A stretch of 64,000 nt of DNA from NCBI GenBank assembly GCA_024349245.1, contig JALDNG010000022.1, forward strand, positions 5,418,001-5,482,000, written 5' to 3'. Of the stretch, positions 14,338-26,078 are shown in pieces. The notes under the pieces are model-generated. The model saw only the letters and a program-made list of their open reading frames with translations, was not told where the DNA came from and made no database searches. This DNA comes from Neodontobutis hainanensis (lineage: Eukaryota; Chordata; Actinopteri; Gobiiformes; Odontobutidae). Numbering within the stretch: position 1 is the first letter of the stretch; every line of letters begins with the position of its first letter. The position numbers were made by a program, and so were the translations under genes.

Positions 14338-17300
14338 AACTGTGTGCATTAAGGGTGGCCTCTTCAAAGCTTAGATCTGAGGCTATGCACTGTATAATGT
14401 AAATTAAATGAGGGGGGACTAGTTTTCCTTCTTTTTCCACTGTGTTTGATCACTGGTTTGTGTTTCACTGCAGCACCCTCTTTCCCAACAGGAAGTAAAC
14501 CTCTGCCTCAAATACACCAGGCACACACACACACAAATAAAGACACATGGCACCCAAGCTTCCCACATCTGTTTGTGTGTCATTGTTTACTCAACATCAC
14601 ACATTTGGAAATACTGTCTCCATATGGATGGAGCTGTGTGTGGGATTCTCCAAGGAATTCTCCAAACCCTATCAACTCACCACTCAAACTTATTCCTCCT
14701 TTTTTATTGTCCACTACATTGCTGTCTGCAGACTCATCTACTATTCTCCCTTTTAAGACTTCTACTTTATCCCTCCCCTTCTTTTAGCAAGGTATGATAT
14801 TCTGACAGTATGATAACACATCACGCTGTGATGGTATTATGGTATTGCACTGTATTATGTCTGAAAATGATTTTAATGTTCAAGTGAATGAAACACAAGC
14901 AACTGACTGGGGTGGTATATTAACCAAATAAATTAATGCAGTCCCTTGAGGCAGGGCTTTAAACATTTTTTTCAATGACTGCATTAGTGTTACTGACCTG
15001 TTCATTTATTCCCAAAATTTAGCCACATGAACAAGTTTAATTAAATATTTTGATAGCTCATTAAGTTATGCAAGCATGGTTTTGAATGTTTTTTGGTCAG
15101 CTACAGTAGGCTCACATTACAAGAATAGTGTGAAAGATATCTAGCCATATTAGTGGTTGATTGCCTTCCTCCACCACTTATCAGTTTATTGTCTACTTTC
15201 CAATCTACATTTACTCCTGGCGCCCACTGCCACCTCTTGCCTCCTCATCCCATCCTTGTGACAAATATGAAGCAGCACACTGCAGCTTTGTCCTCTTTGG
15301 AGCTGACTCCTCCAGGGCCATGTCAAGCATCACACGAGGAACTCCCCTGAGGCCGCTGCCGAGACTAATTCTGCACCTTCTGAAGCATAATGATACATTT
15401 ATCACACATGGCATGCAGCCAACAGCTCAAAATCATAAATACAGAGTCACATGCAGCAAAAATCCTATCAACATGGCACATGCACACGTAAGCACAAAAC
15501 AGCACAACCCCCTAATCAGGCCTCCTCCTCAACCTTTTTTCCAATCTCTGGCCTGTCAGGTTAGGTGTCACGGGGCGAGCTCCCAGACCTCCTGCAGACA
15601 ATTTCCAGAGTCACTCAAAAGTAAGGAAAGCACACAATGTCTTACAAGGTAATACAGAACAGAAGCAAATCCACTTTATATGGTGGCAATACAGAGGAGA
15701 TGTTATTACTCTCCAAAGCGGAGTATTTTGCATGACACACCCTTTGGATGGTTTTCAAAGACTGTATGAGCAACAACAGTTTTCGATGCCTGGCAAAATT
15801 GGCTCTTTAAACTACCTGGCAGATGTAACCTGAGGGCTTCTGCACGCAGTGAAGAGACAGAGGCTGTGTTTTTATCATCTCTGTGCCTCAGAGCTTACAT
15901 TCGTACAACTAGACCCCCCTTTTTTTTCCTTTTTTTTTTTTTTTTACAGACAATACAACACAAAGAGGAGCAGACGGTCAGGGAGGCCACTGCAGGCTGT
16001 GAGAGGGCATGCAGTCTGTCCAATGGTCACACCAGATCATGAATACACACATGGATACACAGCGGGGAGTACATGCACAGCACAGAGAGGCAAGACCCTT
16101 GGTAGTCTACACTGAGGCTTACTGGAATTAACAGATGAAACTGCCAGAGTCACAGATAGACAGGGCAGATGAGCATGAGATACACTGAGGCAGCTCTGTA
16201 TGCATGTTATTTAATAACTATTTTCAGAAATGTTGTTTAATGGCTGACACTAATATAAAGTAGATTGCTGTTGTGAATATGGAGGCACAATATTAAGAAA
16301 CCATGTGACGTGCAATAACTATGTTGAATAATATGATGATACAAAGTGTATAGATAAAAATTCACTAAAAACATACTTTTATCATCATTCATCATACATT
16401 TCCGGCAGTATTAAACCGATGTTGCTAGACCTCGCCCATTGTTGTGTCAAAACTTCACACACAATAAAACACCGTTACATTCCAGTGATCTTTGGTAAAT
16501 TGTCTTCTTTACCTTACATTTGCGAATGTCTCCTCTCTAAATACTCAGTAATGCTCCCCAATGAGCACTAGCAATGATTAAAAACAGCAGCAAAATAGAT
16601 GCAAACACATGCAAAAAGTCAAAGCTCTCTCACGAGGACGAATATGTTGCCGACACATAATGAGAGGATTAAAAACCTAAGTTTGGTTTTTCAACCAAAT
16701 CACAGCAAAGTTTAACAAGCACTGTATATATGTATAATGGAAAAAATATCATATTAGTCTTTAGAAAAGTGGATAAATTTAAGCTTGTGTGATCTGTAAT
16801 TTGTTTTTCTTCACTAGATCTGCCATTGTACTAATTATGCACGGATAAAGAAGTTAAATATGTTGTTAGTTTTGGAGCTAAGCTGTGATAGTCTAACCAG
16901 ACTCCACCAGATAGAACTGCTCACAGAACAGTCTGTTTCACAGAACCATCTGGGAAGGCTCCCGTTGAAAGCGTTTGCAAAAGGGAGGTGCCTTCTATCG
17001 GAAACTTGTTGGTGATTGGACGAAGCACCGTCTAGTATCCGCCTACCACCAGACTTGTTTTTGCCAATCATAGCAACAATTCATATTGCAACCAGAGTCT
17101 GACTGATATGAAGAAACAACAAACCGCCGTTACAGTAGCATTTTTTGCAAAGGAACGTTAACTAACACTAAATTGGTAAATGAAAGAAGGATGTTGGCCG
17201 ATGAAAAGAGCCTGTATGAAAGACTATGAGATTTAGGAGATGCAAAAGCCAGTAGGAAGAAGAGCAAACTTATTTTCCTCCCAGAAAATCCTTTGTGTCA

Positions 17301-18228
17301 CATTTTTTATCATTAACAAAAGACGTCTTAAAAAGTGAATTTAAAAACCCGCCTCTTCTTGTTTGTGCTGCCACATCATTTGTCACAAGAGGCCGGTGAG
17401 CCCATGGTTTGACTCAAGCGGTTGGCTTGGCGCAATACAAGATGGATTTAACCTTGTTTGGAAACTCACAAATCTTGCGAGAATCCAGCAGCAGCACAAG
17501 GTTAGTACTAGTCTGCCAAGTGGACTTTGTGAAATTGACAATGGTCTAACTCTAGAAAGTAAAGGGAAAAAAGCTCTTCTCTTTTGAATGCTACTGTGGG
17601 CCATTAGATTGTTATAGTATTAAATAAGTGTTCCTAACCTGGCTGTCACCCACAAACAATGCTTATTTGCTTTCCACAAATTTGAAGGAACATAACTCTT
17701 ACCACTCACTCACACAGTACTCAAACTTCCATCTGAGCTGTAGATTCCTATAAGCAGCATTTATGGCAGATCAATTGCTCAGAACCCACAATTTATTTCT
17801 ACCTGTGCACAACATTGTGTATGTGACAGGATGAGGATTGACTCATCCATTATATGTAGATCTGATTTGTAGGAGGGGTGCACAATGGGCCTATCAAATG
17901 AACAATCTAGAATTGAAACTGTGATTATACTTTAATTTTTAACAGTAATGATAACTATAAATCATACAGCAGAATGGGCGCACATAGTGGAATATATTAG
18001 CACTAATAGCTGCAGCTTTAACTGTAATTACAACATATTGCCATGCTCCATTTAGGCTGAGGTAGACTGATGAAAGGTTGAGGGATTTGGAGTAAAGCAA
18101 TGTATACAGCGCAGGTCGGGTGATGGGGACTGCCAACAGTTTAATGAGAACTTACCACAAGCCACAGTTTGAAGCAGAAGGAGGGCCAGCAGGGGCTGCA
18201 GTCCACACTCTCGCAGTACGCCCTGCAT
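2218..18228 (-). CDS. ncan: Neurocan, N-terminal part of the coding region (five exons, gene continues beyond window start)
   Basis: The gene encodes a secreted lectican, a chondroitin sulfate proteoglycan that binds hyaluronan in brain extracellular matrix. Joining 18228-18156, 7605-7376, 7285-7117, 4107-3933 and 2345-2218 gives an open frame of 775 nt (258 codons plus one base) with GT/AG at every intron and phases 1, 0, 1, 2, 1. Predicted layout: signal peptide about residues 1-24, Ig V domain about 45-157 (Cys55-Cys139), first Link module about 158-259 (Cys181, 205, 226, 252). From memory of the family, motifs such as FTLRP, RIKWTKV, LVAKDNVV, GRVSLP and RPGCYGDR fit neurocan better than brevican, versican or aggrecan. 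The 175- and 128-bp Link exons match the usual lectican exon sizes. I cannot say which teleost copy (ncana or ncanb) this is. No second Link exon is visible in the last 2.2 kb, so the 3' part lies outside the window. Confidence 0.93.
2346..3932 (-). other. ncan intron within the first Link module (1587 bp)
   Basis: Bounded by GTAAGA (3932) and CCCCTCACAG (2346). It is AT-rich, has no coding signal and no repeat that I recognise, apart from the hairpin that overlaps its donor. Confidence 0.8.
3933..4107 (-). CDS. ncan: ncan first Link (hyaluronan-binding) module, exon a
   Basis: This 175-bp exon covers residues 158-215 plus two bases. It starts after TTTGCAG and ends ACTGTACG before GTAAGA. 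It encodes GVVFHYR, an ALTFEDAKRVC segment (Cys181), then a conserved stretch ending NCDAGWLSDQTV (Cys205). GVVFHYR and CDAGWLSD are hallmarks of lectican and link-protein Link modules, which bind hyaluronan. The size equals the usual lectican exon. Phase 2 at the donor splits an Arg codon (CG plus G) that is completed at 2345. The donor lies in the loop of a perfect inverted repeat, described as a separate finding. Confidence 0.95.
4108..7116 (-). other. ncan intron between Ig and Link module (3009 bp)
   Basis: Bounded by GTGAAT (7116) and TTTGCAG (4108). It is AT-rich, with short A- or T-rich runs only. I see no conserved open frame and no recognisable mobile element. Confidence 0.8.
7117..7285 (-). 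CDS. ncan: ncan Ig V domain, second half
   Basis: This 169-bp exon covers residues 102-157 plus one base. The acceptor is CTCTTCACAG; the donor is ACAG before GTGAAT. It begins VKKAFQGRVSLPGY, continuing the preceding exon without gap or overlap relative to the neurocan pattern. It carries the typical V-set motif DSGLYRC (Cys139) and then EDEQD-like acidic residues (INDEQD) and PLEVTG leading to the Link module. Asn121 lies in an N-A-S sequon on the strand where I recall neurocan having a similar site. Phase 1 at the end makes a Gly codon with the next exon. Confidence 0.92.
7286..7375 (-). other. 90-bp intron inside the Ig domain
   Basis: It runs from GTGCAGG to CTTCACAG on the minus strand in phase 0, with a pyrimidine-rich end. 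It is required because the frame is blocked by a stop just after the donor. Excising it restores an uninterrupted V-set domain. A small GGCTC/GAGCC stem follows the donor. Confidence 0.85.
7376..7605 (-). CDS. ncan: ncan Ig V domain, first half
   Basis: This 230-bp exon covers residues 25-101. The acceptor is a pyrimidine-rich tract ending in CTCAG; the donor is AAG before GTGCAG. It encodes a short N-terminal linker and then the first Ig beta strands, with Cys55 in ILPCLF and the core tryptophan in RIKWTKV. It ends in LVAKDNVVK. Reading past the donor reaches a stop within about eight codons, so splicing is required. The GTGCAG donor is weak compared with GTRAGT. As I recall the family, the whole lectican Ig domain is normally one phase 1-1 exon, and the two halves here sum to 399 bp, close to that size. 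Confidence 0.9.
9011..9066. repeat. Short tandem repeat, 20-bp unit
   Basis: Two near-identical 20-bp units (GTGTACTGTGTGTGCTAAAT and the same with one change) follow each other at 9011-9030 and 9031-9050. A third partial unit starts at 9051. A run of C lies just before it (8986-8996). Confidence 0.85.
9109..9657. mobile_element. hAT-like non-autonomous element remnant
   Basis: The left end reads AGGGCGAGCATACGTCCCG and the right end, reverse-complemented, reads AGGGTGACAATATT. They resemble degraded terminal inverted repeats of the AGGGTGACCA type found in hAT-like elements. The interior repeats the word GTCCCG several times near the left end and has no transposase frame. Boundaries are approximate and no 8-bp target duplication was confirmed. 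Confidence 0.45.
9818..9873. repeat. Perfect 23-bp hairpin with 10-nt loop
   Basis: The arms at 9818-9840 and 9851-9873 are exact reverse complements over 23 bases, separated by GTATTCTTCA. Pairing stops abruptly at both ends of the stem. A perfect stem implies a recent origin or active maintenance. Confidence 0.97.
9873..9910. repeat. Interleaved palindrome A-B-A'-B'
   Basis: Four abutting blocks are present: A = GGGTTTCC (9873-9880), B = AATGTTATCTT (9881-9891), A' = GGAAACCC (9892-9899), B' = AAGATAACATT (9900-9910). A pairs with A' and B with B', so the two stems cross as in an H-type pseudoknot. All pairs are perfect and no base separates the blocks. Confidence 0.95.
11985..11998. repeat. 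Poly-C run (14 nt)
   Basis: An uninterrupted run of 14 C on the plus strand (G on the ncan sense strand). A similar 11-nt run lies at 8986-8996. Both are in putative intron 2. Confidence 0.95.
14263..14335. repeat. (CA)n microsatellite
   Basis: A pure CA dinucleotide run of 73 bases on the plus strand, so UG repeats in the ncan transcript. It is preceded by shorter CG/CA alternation. Confidence 0.98.
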
Positions 18229-18238
18229 CCTGCTGCAC
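18156..18238 (-). CDS. ncan: ncan first coding exon: 5'UTR end, start codon, signal peptide
   Basis: The acceptor is a TG-rich tract ending in TACAG, with the exon starting at 18238. Ten bases of leader precede an ATG at 18228-18226 that has A at -3. The exon encodes 24 residues beginning MQGVLREC, with a hydrophobic leucine-rich core (PLLALLLLQ) and small residues near the end, as in a secretory signal peptide. It ends TGTG before a strong GTAAGT donor, in phase 1. This joins exactly to the phase-1 acceptor of the Ig exon at 7605 and makes a Gly codon across the junction. A short leader piece followed by the signal peptide is the usual layout of lectican exon 2. An ATG further upstream in the same open frame (near 18264) lies before the acceptor and is probably intronic. 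Confidence 0.85.
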
Positions 18239-21200
18239 CTGTACACACACAGAGAACACGACATGTGAGCGAACAAAAGAAACTCAAATCAAATCAACAT
18301 GAGCCTTTCCTGTTATACTTGCCTTAGAATAGAAGGCTGTCAAGTCATAATTTTCCTGTTTCATAATATTAGTGTACTGTCATCTAAAACCATTTCCAAG
18401 TATAACCGTGTGTTGAATATTGGTTTTTACCAATATTCTGTTTTTTTATTGAATCATAGTTGTAGAGACTATCACCATGCTCAAAAGTAGCAGTGATTTA
18501 GATGAGTTTTAATCATGGACAAAAAAGAAGTGTGATTTTAGCTGAGGAAGCTCTAATGATCAAACAAACAATGAGTCAGAAGAATGTGTGTGTCAAAGTT
18601 AATACATGTCGCAGGGTATAAACAGATGATGAGATCAAAAGTTCTCAAACAGTGAAAGGAAAACTTTCTCACAAGGAGTTTGAAATAACATCTGCTTTAG
18701 GTTCCCATTATTTTTTGATCAAGCTACATTGCTCCAACGGAAGTACTGAAGGCTTTAAACCACTATTGCACACTTTGTTACTGAGCATACTTTAAGTAAA
18801 ATTTACTTCCTCAGAGGAGTACTGTTTTGTAGAAAAGTCAAAGCCTTTATTCAAATGACATCTTTACTTGTTTATTGTTATTCAGGGTCACTGGGTGGTT
18901 AAATCTATCCCAGCATGCATTGGGGAGAGAAGAAAAGGTGCAGCTTGACCAGTCTGGCACATTTCCCAGGGCCTTTTACAGACAGATGCTCACTTTAAAG
19001 CTGTGCTACAAAACCACCTGGCTTACATGACTATAGACTCACACATTTCCAACAAACCAAAGATGTTATACACTGAGCCATAACCTTTAATGGACATTAT
19101 CCATGTGGTTAAATTCTTCACATTTTTTTTAAAGTTCTGATGTGATCAATAAAGTGGATGAGTCAACGCAGTAGGGAAACAATAAAGACACTTTATCATG
19201 TGTTATGTTGTGGAGGATTTTCAGAGCACTAACGCAGCAAAAGACCCAAGCAATTTGTTGGAAGGAAAACTGCTGTTTACACAGACAGACAGAAATACTG
19301 ATGCATTGTAACAGAAACAGCAGAATAAAAACTTTATAGCCAAATCCAACAATATGGACATCTGGGTTTTCTTCCCACACTGCTTGCTTAAAAAAAAAAA
19401 AAAAACACAAAGCAGAAAGATACCAAGTCAATTCTGATGCTGCCACATTAAACATTGAAAAATGCCAGCTATATTGACAGGAACTATCCATTGTATGTTA
19501 GCAGAAATTTGACTGGCCAAATATAGTCTAAATACATGAATAAAATATTACATTTTCAGTTTAAGACAGACATCATTTCTTTATTTGAATTTTCCCAGCA
19601 TTATGAAAATAAAAATTATTGTGGGGTGACTATATCGTGTGATTGGGAAAAAATGATACTAAAACACATTTTTCACAATCCTTTCAGCCCTCCTTACAAA
19701 ACCCTTTGTGACTGGTTTATATGTGACTGTCTATTATGTGATTGAAACAACAGCCTGGGGACTATATGAGGGAGGTCAGCTAAAGCCACAGCGCACGAAA
19801 AGTACTAGTAATGAATACAGCCTCACCAGAGGCACGGCGAGCCGAGTGGGGGCCGAGAGGGGGCTGTAGGGCAATGGAGGAGCTCGAGGGGAGGATTTAC
19901 TTCCTACAAGTGAAGATGCTGGACACAGATAGCCAGTGTCAGTTACAGCAACGGTTGGACTCAATCTCCAAGGTACAGCCAAGGACAAAAACACTGACCA
20001 CATACCAAATACCTCTGTGGAGCCTGGCTGAATGAGAGCTGATTTAGGGGCCTTTGGGGGTTTGGAGGAGGTCCAGTCTCTGCGTTTCTGGCGTTGTAGG
20101 AATGAATAAACTAATTACAGTGGCCGCGCTGGCAGTAAGTACACATCATAGGATTGCCCTTGGAGAATGGGAAACTAGTGTCACAAACTGAGGTGGTGAT
20201 CTATACAGAGGATATAAATAGACCAATGCTGTATATGCTATGTCAAAGTCCAAGCCTTAAAACCACTGGGTCAAAGCACAGTGAAGCAGGTATCACTACG
20301 TCATTGATAATGAAGAGGTCAATGTAGTGTATGAAACTTGACACAGTGTAGGCAAGTACAAGTACAAGTAGGCCCACTTCAGTGTGAAGTGAAAGCTCTT
20401 TGTTGCACCTTGTCAACGCTCCTGTTCATGGTTCTTTTCCCTCCACACTGAAGGGACGCAGCTGAGCGCCTGATAAGGGTGCCTCTGAAAGCCTCCCTGT
20501 GGAGACCCCTGGGCTGACCAAGAGCTAGCCGCAGGGGAGATACAGTATCTGGCTGCTCCCAGACAAAGCCAGGAGCCTGGAGACCAGACAACAAAAATGT
20601 GCTGAAGGGATATGTGGAGAACTGAGAAAACACAGAATATTTTTTTCCTGTTTGCGTTTCTATTTGACTAATTAATTGGTCCATATATTCAGTATATATT
20701 TTAAATGCATTAAAGCTACACTTATCACATTACATTGAATTCAACATACATACACCCTTTCCGCAATGCTTTATCTTTTCAAAAATAGTGTTGTTTTCCG
20801 AAGTGCATTTATGTGCTATCACTTCCTTGCATCACTCAACTGCAGCAATCATAATGTACACTTTGGTAGTAAGTAGCAAAAGTTTGTTTGCAATTTCCAG
20901 AAGACTACTAATACATAAAAATGCCTTTATGTTTAATGTTTAAATGTTTAGTTTGATTTGCCACACAAACTCAAGTTAAAAGATGCAAAAATATCTCTCA
21001 ATCAAAGCACATGGATAAGTCCACAGCTCATCACACAGATGTTACACTTTTCATGTTTATGTAATTTTCCTGTCACCTGGCATTAGAGGTAACCTTTCTC
21101 TGAAAATTTCTATTGCTGTTGAGCAGAGTCTGAGTTTGTTATTCCATGAGACATTTTTCCAGTTGCTCTGGGTGCTTAGTGGGTAGAGGACCCCATCTGT

Positions 21201-24189
21201 TATATTCAGTTTTGTCATATTTTTGACAATAATCAAAATAAATACTCAAACAAATTAATTTGACTTATGTCCAACTCTATGTATACCTATTTTTTTTTAT
21301 CAACTTTCTGTAAATGGCAAACCTCAGGGCATTATTATTGGTCTTTTTGGATTTGATTTTACCAAAAAGGTCCCAATCAAAAGTATAATCAAGAAGAATG
21401 TGCAATTTATTCACAAACAATCCATCCATTCAGTCAAAAATACAGTGTTTAAGCAGGGGCACTGGCACCTGAGGAAGGAGGAATCATTTTGAGTGGTTAC
21501 CGAGACTGGATACAATAGCTTTCATCAAACCATTCAGCATTACATCTTGCTCTCTTTTTGTAAATTTCTCTAAAATGATTGTGTTACTCTTTCTTCATAC
21601 TGCATTATTATGGATGCTCATTAATCATGTGTCTGTCACTCCATCACCCCACACTGCTCTTGTTTCTTCAGCCCGCATGTTCATACACAGCAGTGCCACA
21701 CAATAGCTCCTGTTTCACAGGGAGATGCAGGGGAGCTATCAACGTCAAGGTAGAAGTCCCTTACATTAAAAAAAAAATGTTGGTTACCCTTCAAGAGACA
21801 AAGGAGGATATTAACAAGGTTTTAGAAAGCAACCTGTCATGCTGAGTCATTCATAAATGGTTTTGGAGGCTCACTTTTTCTGCACAGAAAAACAGAGTTA
21901 GCACTGGCATCATCCTCCTGTGATTTCCTTTTGTCGATCAGGAGTTCTAAAGGAAACTAAATGAAATCGGGAGGGGAGTGGGTGGGTTATGAAACCTGCA
22001 TGAGGTAGAACAGCAGGACGGTAAAGTTCTGCCAGAATAGGGGGAGCGGGACAAGATTAGTCGATGTCTATTAGGAGACAAAAGAGGGAAATAAAGCATC
22101 GACAGAATGAGGCAGTGGGATATTAATATGAGGAAGTGTGCTGAAAGAGACACATACAGTGAAAATAAGAGATGTATGGAGCAAGCTTATTGCCGCCTCA
22201 CTCAAATGCCAAGCCTGAGTGGATGGGGAGGAACTTGAATGTTAAGCAGTCATAAATTTCCCCTGATGCTTTTCTAGGCTTGCGCTGTGTATACACTCGG
22301 AAGAGAATAGTTGTGGAACAGAATAAGGGGAATATAGAACTCCTCAAAAGTGTATACACTGCCATCAGATTAGGAAGCATCTATATGGGCTTATACACAC
22401 AACCAGAGATTGTTTAATTCCATTGCACAGCCAGACAACACTGAAGCAATTTTTCAAAGAGTTGCAAGAATAAGCAGATTATGCAGAAGGAGCAGAAGCT
22501 GCAGCCCTACATTCTAAACACATCAGTGAAAATGAAAACCGAGTAGGCAACATGCAAAAGACCTATGGGTTGCTGCATGCTTAAAGTGTGAATGACACGG
22601 ACTCATGATTGTCTGCGAGCACCACTAGTTAATTTATCCGCGTATACTTTTCCATTTGATGGCACATTTGACTTTTACTGGTAGATTTTCACTTTGATGC
22701 CTTTACTTTTATCCTAATGCCTTTCTTCTGTCTGTATTTATTTAATAATATTATCTTTTATAAAGTAGAGTAATATTTTCTGTGTGGGATATTTTTGAGA
22801 AGTGCCATAAATAAGTGTGTGACTGAGGAGCTGTTTGTGTTGAAAGGTGCTGTTAATCAAGAGTTGGACAAAGCAAGAGGTGGGAAACGAGCAGTGCGTA
22901 AATGAAGCATGAGACAGAGCTTGTTCTGGCTTATTACTAGAGCTGGAAGTGCTGCCAATTACAGTTTCAGTGCTGTGTGAGCGCACGGACTGGATACTAC
23001 TCAGCCTCTGTGTAGAGAGCATAAATACATCTAAAACATTATTTAAATGTAAGTCTTTTCATCTTCAGTTCAGTCAAACCAACACCTTTAATTGGATGAG
23101 GTAGACATTTGAACTTTATCTTTTAACTAATTTAAAAAAGATATTTCATAAAACTATATACTGACTTTCAGGCAGTGATTGGCCCTTGGACCAGACTTTA
23201 GAACATGCCTGGTCTAGAAGGAAAAGAAGGATGAAAACCTTTGTCAGAGCAGACATGCTGGCTGCTGTGTAAAGCAGTGGTGACTGTGCTGAGCACCTAG
23301 AGGTGTGAAGTGGAAATAAGCTGCAGGTCTGCCTAAAACTATATAGAAAGCTATTACTTACAACTGAAAGCCACCCAGGTCTATTTTATCCACACAATGT
23401 ATCCAGCAGCAGCTGGTGGGTGGCTACATATTGCCTCAGTCTCTAAGACCGCAAAGGGTAAGCTGATTCTCCTGTACATGTGAATAAAAAAGCCTAAAAT
23501 GAGAGGTGGAAAGAGGAGAATGAGGGTACAAAGAGTGGAAACGATCAGGAGAAGGAGGAATCATTTTGAGAAGGTAGTTGCAAAGAAAATGCACAGCACA
23601 CACAAAGGGACAGAGAGATTCTCTTGAAAAACGAGGTGACAGCGAGCCTTTAACGTGCAGGAAAAGGAGGCCAGGCAATTTTCAAATGTCTGAGGCTTCT
23701 CATTTACCGGCCAGCAAAGCCACTTTATATGGTGGCAAATGCTAAGCTTGTTCTGGGAACATCAAGGTCCCCTTGGCCGCCAGCTTGTCTTGGACTAGAA
23801 TATAAATGTGCCTCAGGACCAGGCAACAAGGGAAAAATAGTTTTGACACCTTGTACATGAGAGTCTAAAAGACAAGTGTGTTTTAACCGAGTGCATAGCT
23901 TGGCATGCACTCTATTAAAATCCTGACACATTATGCTTCAGTCTGTTCTGTACTCTGTAATAACTAGTGTAATTTCCATAAAATACAAAGCAAATATAAA
24001 GCAAAAGAAAAATAACAAAAGGAAATAAATGTGAGATGTCCACAAGCCAACAGAACTCTTGTGTTAGTTATACATCAGAAACTGGGCAGTATACTGTCTG
24101 TGCTGCTGGAATAAAAATGTATCTTGTGGTTGTAATCATTGATTGTTTATATAGTGGATATAATCCACCCATTAGTCCCCTATTTACTG

Positions 24190-24460
24190 ATATTGTCGTT
24201 ACGACTCGGCAATAAAATGGCCGTTACATCTGGGCTTTTCGGCTTTTACTCCATAGTAAAACAATAGTTTTTAGATAGCATAAACGGACGTAATAATCAG
24301 AAATCCCAGAGTTGTCACGTAGTAAAAACTTAGCTCTAGAGACCTTCTTTTGTACGTATTTTGCTGTATTTTGGCGTATGGCGGTGCCCTTACGCAACGA
24401 CCATTTAGGAGGTTCCCTGGGGGACGCTTGGTTTTAACCCACAAAACAAGGGCTTCTCTC
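24190..24460. other. CpG-bearing segment, origin unknown
   Basis: About fourteen CpG dinucleotides fall within roughly 270 bases, in AT-rich surroundings where CpG is otherwise scarce. There is no coding frame or terminal repeat that I can identify. It directly precedes a SINE-like fragment. It may be a fairly young mobile element or a regulatory segment. Confidence 0.4.
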
Positions 24461-24484
24461 ACTATTGATTACAAGTAAAGAATA

Positions 24485-24545
24485 AAACCAAAGACATGCA
24501 TGTACATGTCAATTGGCAACTCCCTAGTCCCTAGTGAATGAATGA
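24485..24545 (+). mobile_element. Fragment of the 57.6-kb SINE-like family
   Basis: The sequence from CCAAAGACATGCATG through GGCAACTC to GTGAATGAATG aligns base for base, with few changes, to about 57765-57825 inside the SINE-like element of this window. The tRNA-like head and the 3' tail are absent. What follows to about 24625 (CTCGAAAACGAGATG, then A-rich) also looks repeat-derived. Confidence 0.55.
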
Positions 24546-25785
24546 GGACCCTCTCGAAAACGAGATGATTCATCTGAAGGGGCTATTCCTCACAAAAATG
24601 TAAATAAATAAATAAAACAGAAAAAATGTAACATTATTGTTGCACTGGCGTTTATTTAAGAAAAAACATTCCCTTCTTCCCTAGTTCTTTTAAAAATATC
24701 AAGTGAGCATAAAAACAACAAATGCTAAAATGTTTAATGTAAAGATGGTCAACAATGGTCACAAATAATAGTGGAACTATTTGTTAGATCCAGTCACTCT
24801 TCGCTAATACACTGTTATTGGCTCTTTGGCACACATAGTGTACAAAGCTTAAAGACACCTATCAGATCATTAAATTCTCCCTTTTCTGCATCCAAACCTT
24901 CTGAAGCTCTTGCATTGAAGTGCGAAGCTTTCACTTACAGTAACTGCTTGTGGCTGCAATTGACAAGCTCTGACCACATCCCCCAAAAGTGACCCGTCCA
25001 CTGCGGCCAGAAACACATTCTGTCTACAATTGTACAGCGTGCTGAAAGGATGTTATCAGTTTATTAAAGGAGGTCTGCGGCGGGACATATTTCACTGGGA
25101 AGTCAGCCAGCTTTTCCCTCTCTGCTTCCCTCTTCCTTCTTAATAATGTTTCTTCCTGCATCCTGCCTGTATTTCCACTTTCTCCCGCTTTGTTTACCAG
25201 TCTCACAGATCTGTCTGTCGGCAGGATCCGGTATAGAATACAGTAAATCCTCAGTGCTGACTGCGGGTTGTAAAAACTCCTCAGTTTATCAAAGTCAGCA
25301 GAGCGGGGACATTGAATCATGGCGGGGCCAAGGCTTGTGCGTTGGACAGTAAAGTCCTGGTATCAACACTGAAACCCCCCTCACCTGTAAGTACAATTTC
25401 AACATGCTATCAGAAGGAGGAGGTTGTGGCATGTGCTTTATCATGAGCTCAATAAAATATGATGAAAACCATTAATCAGATTCAGTTACATCATAAAAAT
25501 CCAAAGTAAAAACAGCCTCTTAACATATCACAGCAATCAAAGTCATCAAATGTTAATATATCTCATGATTCTATCAAACCAGTGAAGAGGTCAGACTAAT
25601 GGATACTAATATAATATGTAATAATGTAGAAATCATTTCAGAACGGGACAGAGTGCAGAGAGAGAGAGAGTTTTATGGTAAATTGGAAATCCTTTCATTT
25701 CTGAGGCACATGTTGTAGCTAATATACAAAATACAATGGTAATCCGTTTTGCTCCACACCTGTTCTCCCACTGCCTCCAGAAAAA

Positions 25786-26078
25786 GGGTGGGCAATTATT
25801 TTTCCCAAGGGCCACATTAAAACATGGGACGCTTGTGGAGGGCTGAGCCAACACAGGGAACTCACTTATGCTCAATAAAAACATGTTTCTTTTGCTTGTA
25901 CGAAAGGTATTTACAGTTTAGAGGATGTTGCCTTGTGAAATGAACTGATCACTGCAGAATATTGAAGGAAAAGGAAAAATATATGCAGTGTTCAATTATC
26001 AATAAAATATAAGTAAATCCATGGCGGGTCATATTAAACAGGCATGTGGCCCCCGGGCCTTAGATTGTCCACCACTGC
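25786..26078. mobile_element. hAT-like non-autonomous element remnant
   Basis: The left end reads GGGTGGGCAATTATTTTTCC and then AAGGGCCACAT. The right end, reverse-complemented, reads AGTGGTGGACAATCTAAGG and then GGGGGCCACAT. These are imperfect terminal inverted repeats of the GGTGGGCAA...GGGCCACAT type common in hAT-derived vertebrate repeats. The element is about 290 bp and has no transposase. A clear 8-bp target duplication was not found. Confidence 0.6.

Larger units (their letters stand above)
7606..18155 (-). other. ncan intron 2 (about 10.5 kb) with repeats
   Basis: This intron lies between the signal-peptide exon and the Ig exon. It holds a 20-bp tandem repeat at 9011, a hAT-like remnant (9109-9657), a hairpin and interleaved palindrome (9818-9910), homopolymer C runs and a CA microsatellite (14263-14335). 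A segment near 16890-17100 has a moderately CpG-bearing, repeat-like look that I cannot assign. No other exon could be supported. Confidence 0.7.

Noticed and set aside
15161..15652. A 163-codon plus-strand open frame
   Set aside because: It starts at TTG, is rich in residues typical of random reading (His, Pro, Ser, Thr) and has no motif.
16890..17100. Repeat-like segment with GGGAAGGCTCCCG and AAAGGGAGGTG words
   Set aside because: It feels like a dispersed fish repeat, but no second copy, terminal repeat or boundary is visible in the window, so it is not listed as an element.
19811..20035. Short frame with a coiled-coil-like stretch (EELEGRIYFLQVKML)
   Set aside because: Too short, with no splice-site support and no family match. 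Treated as chance.
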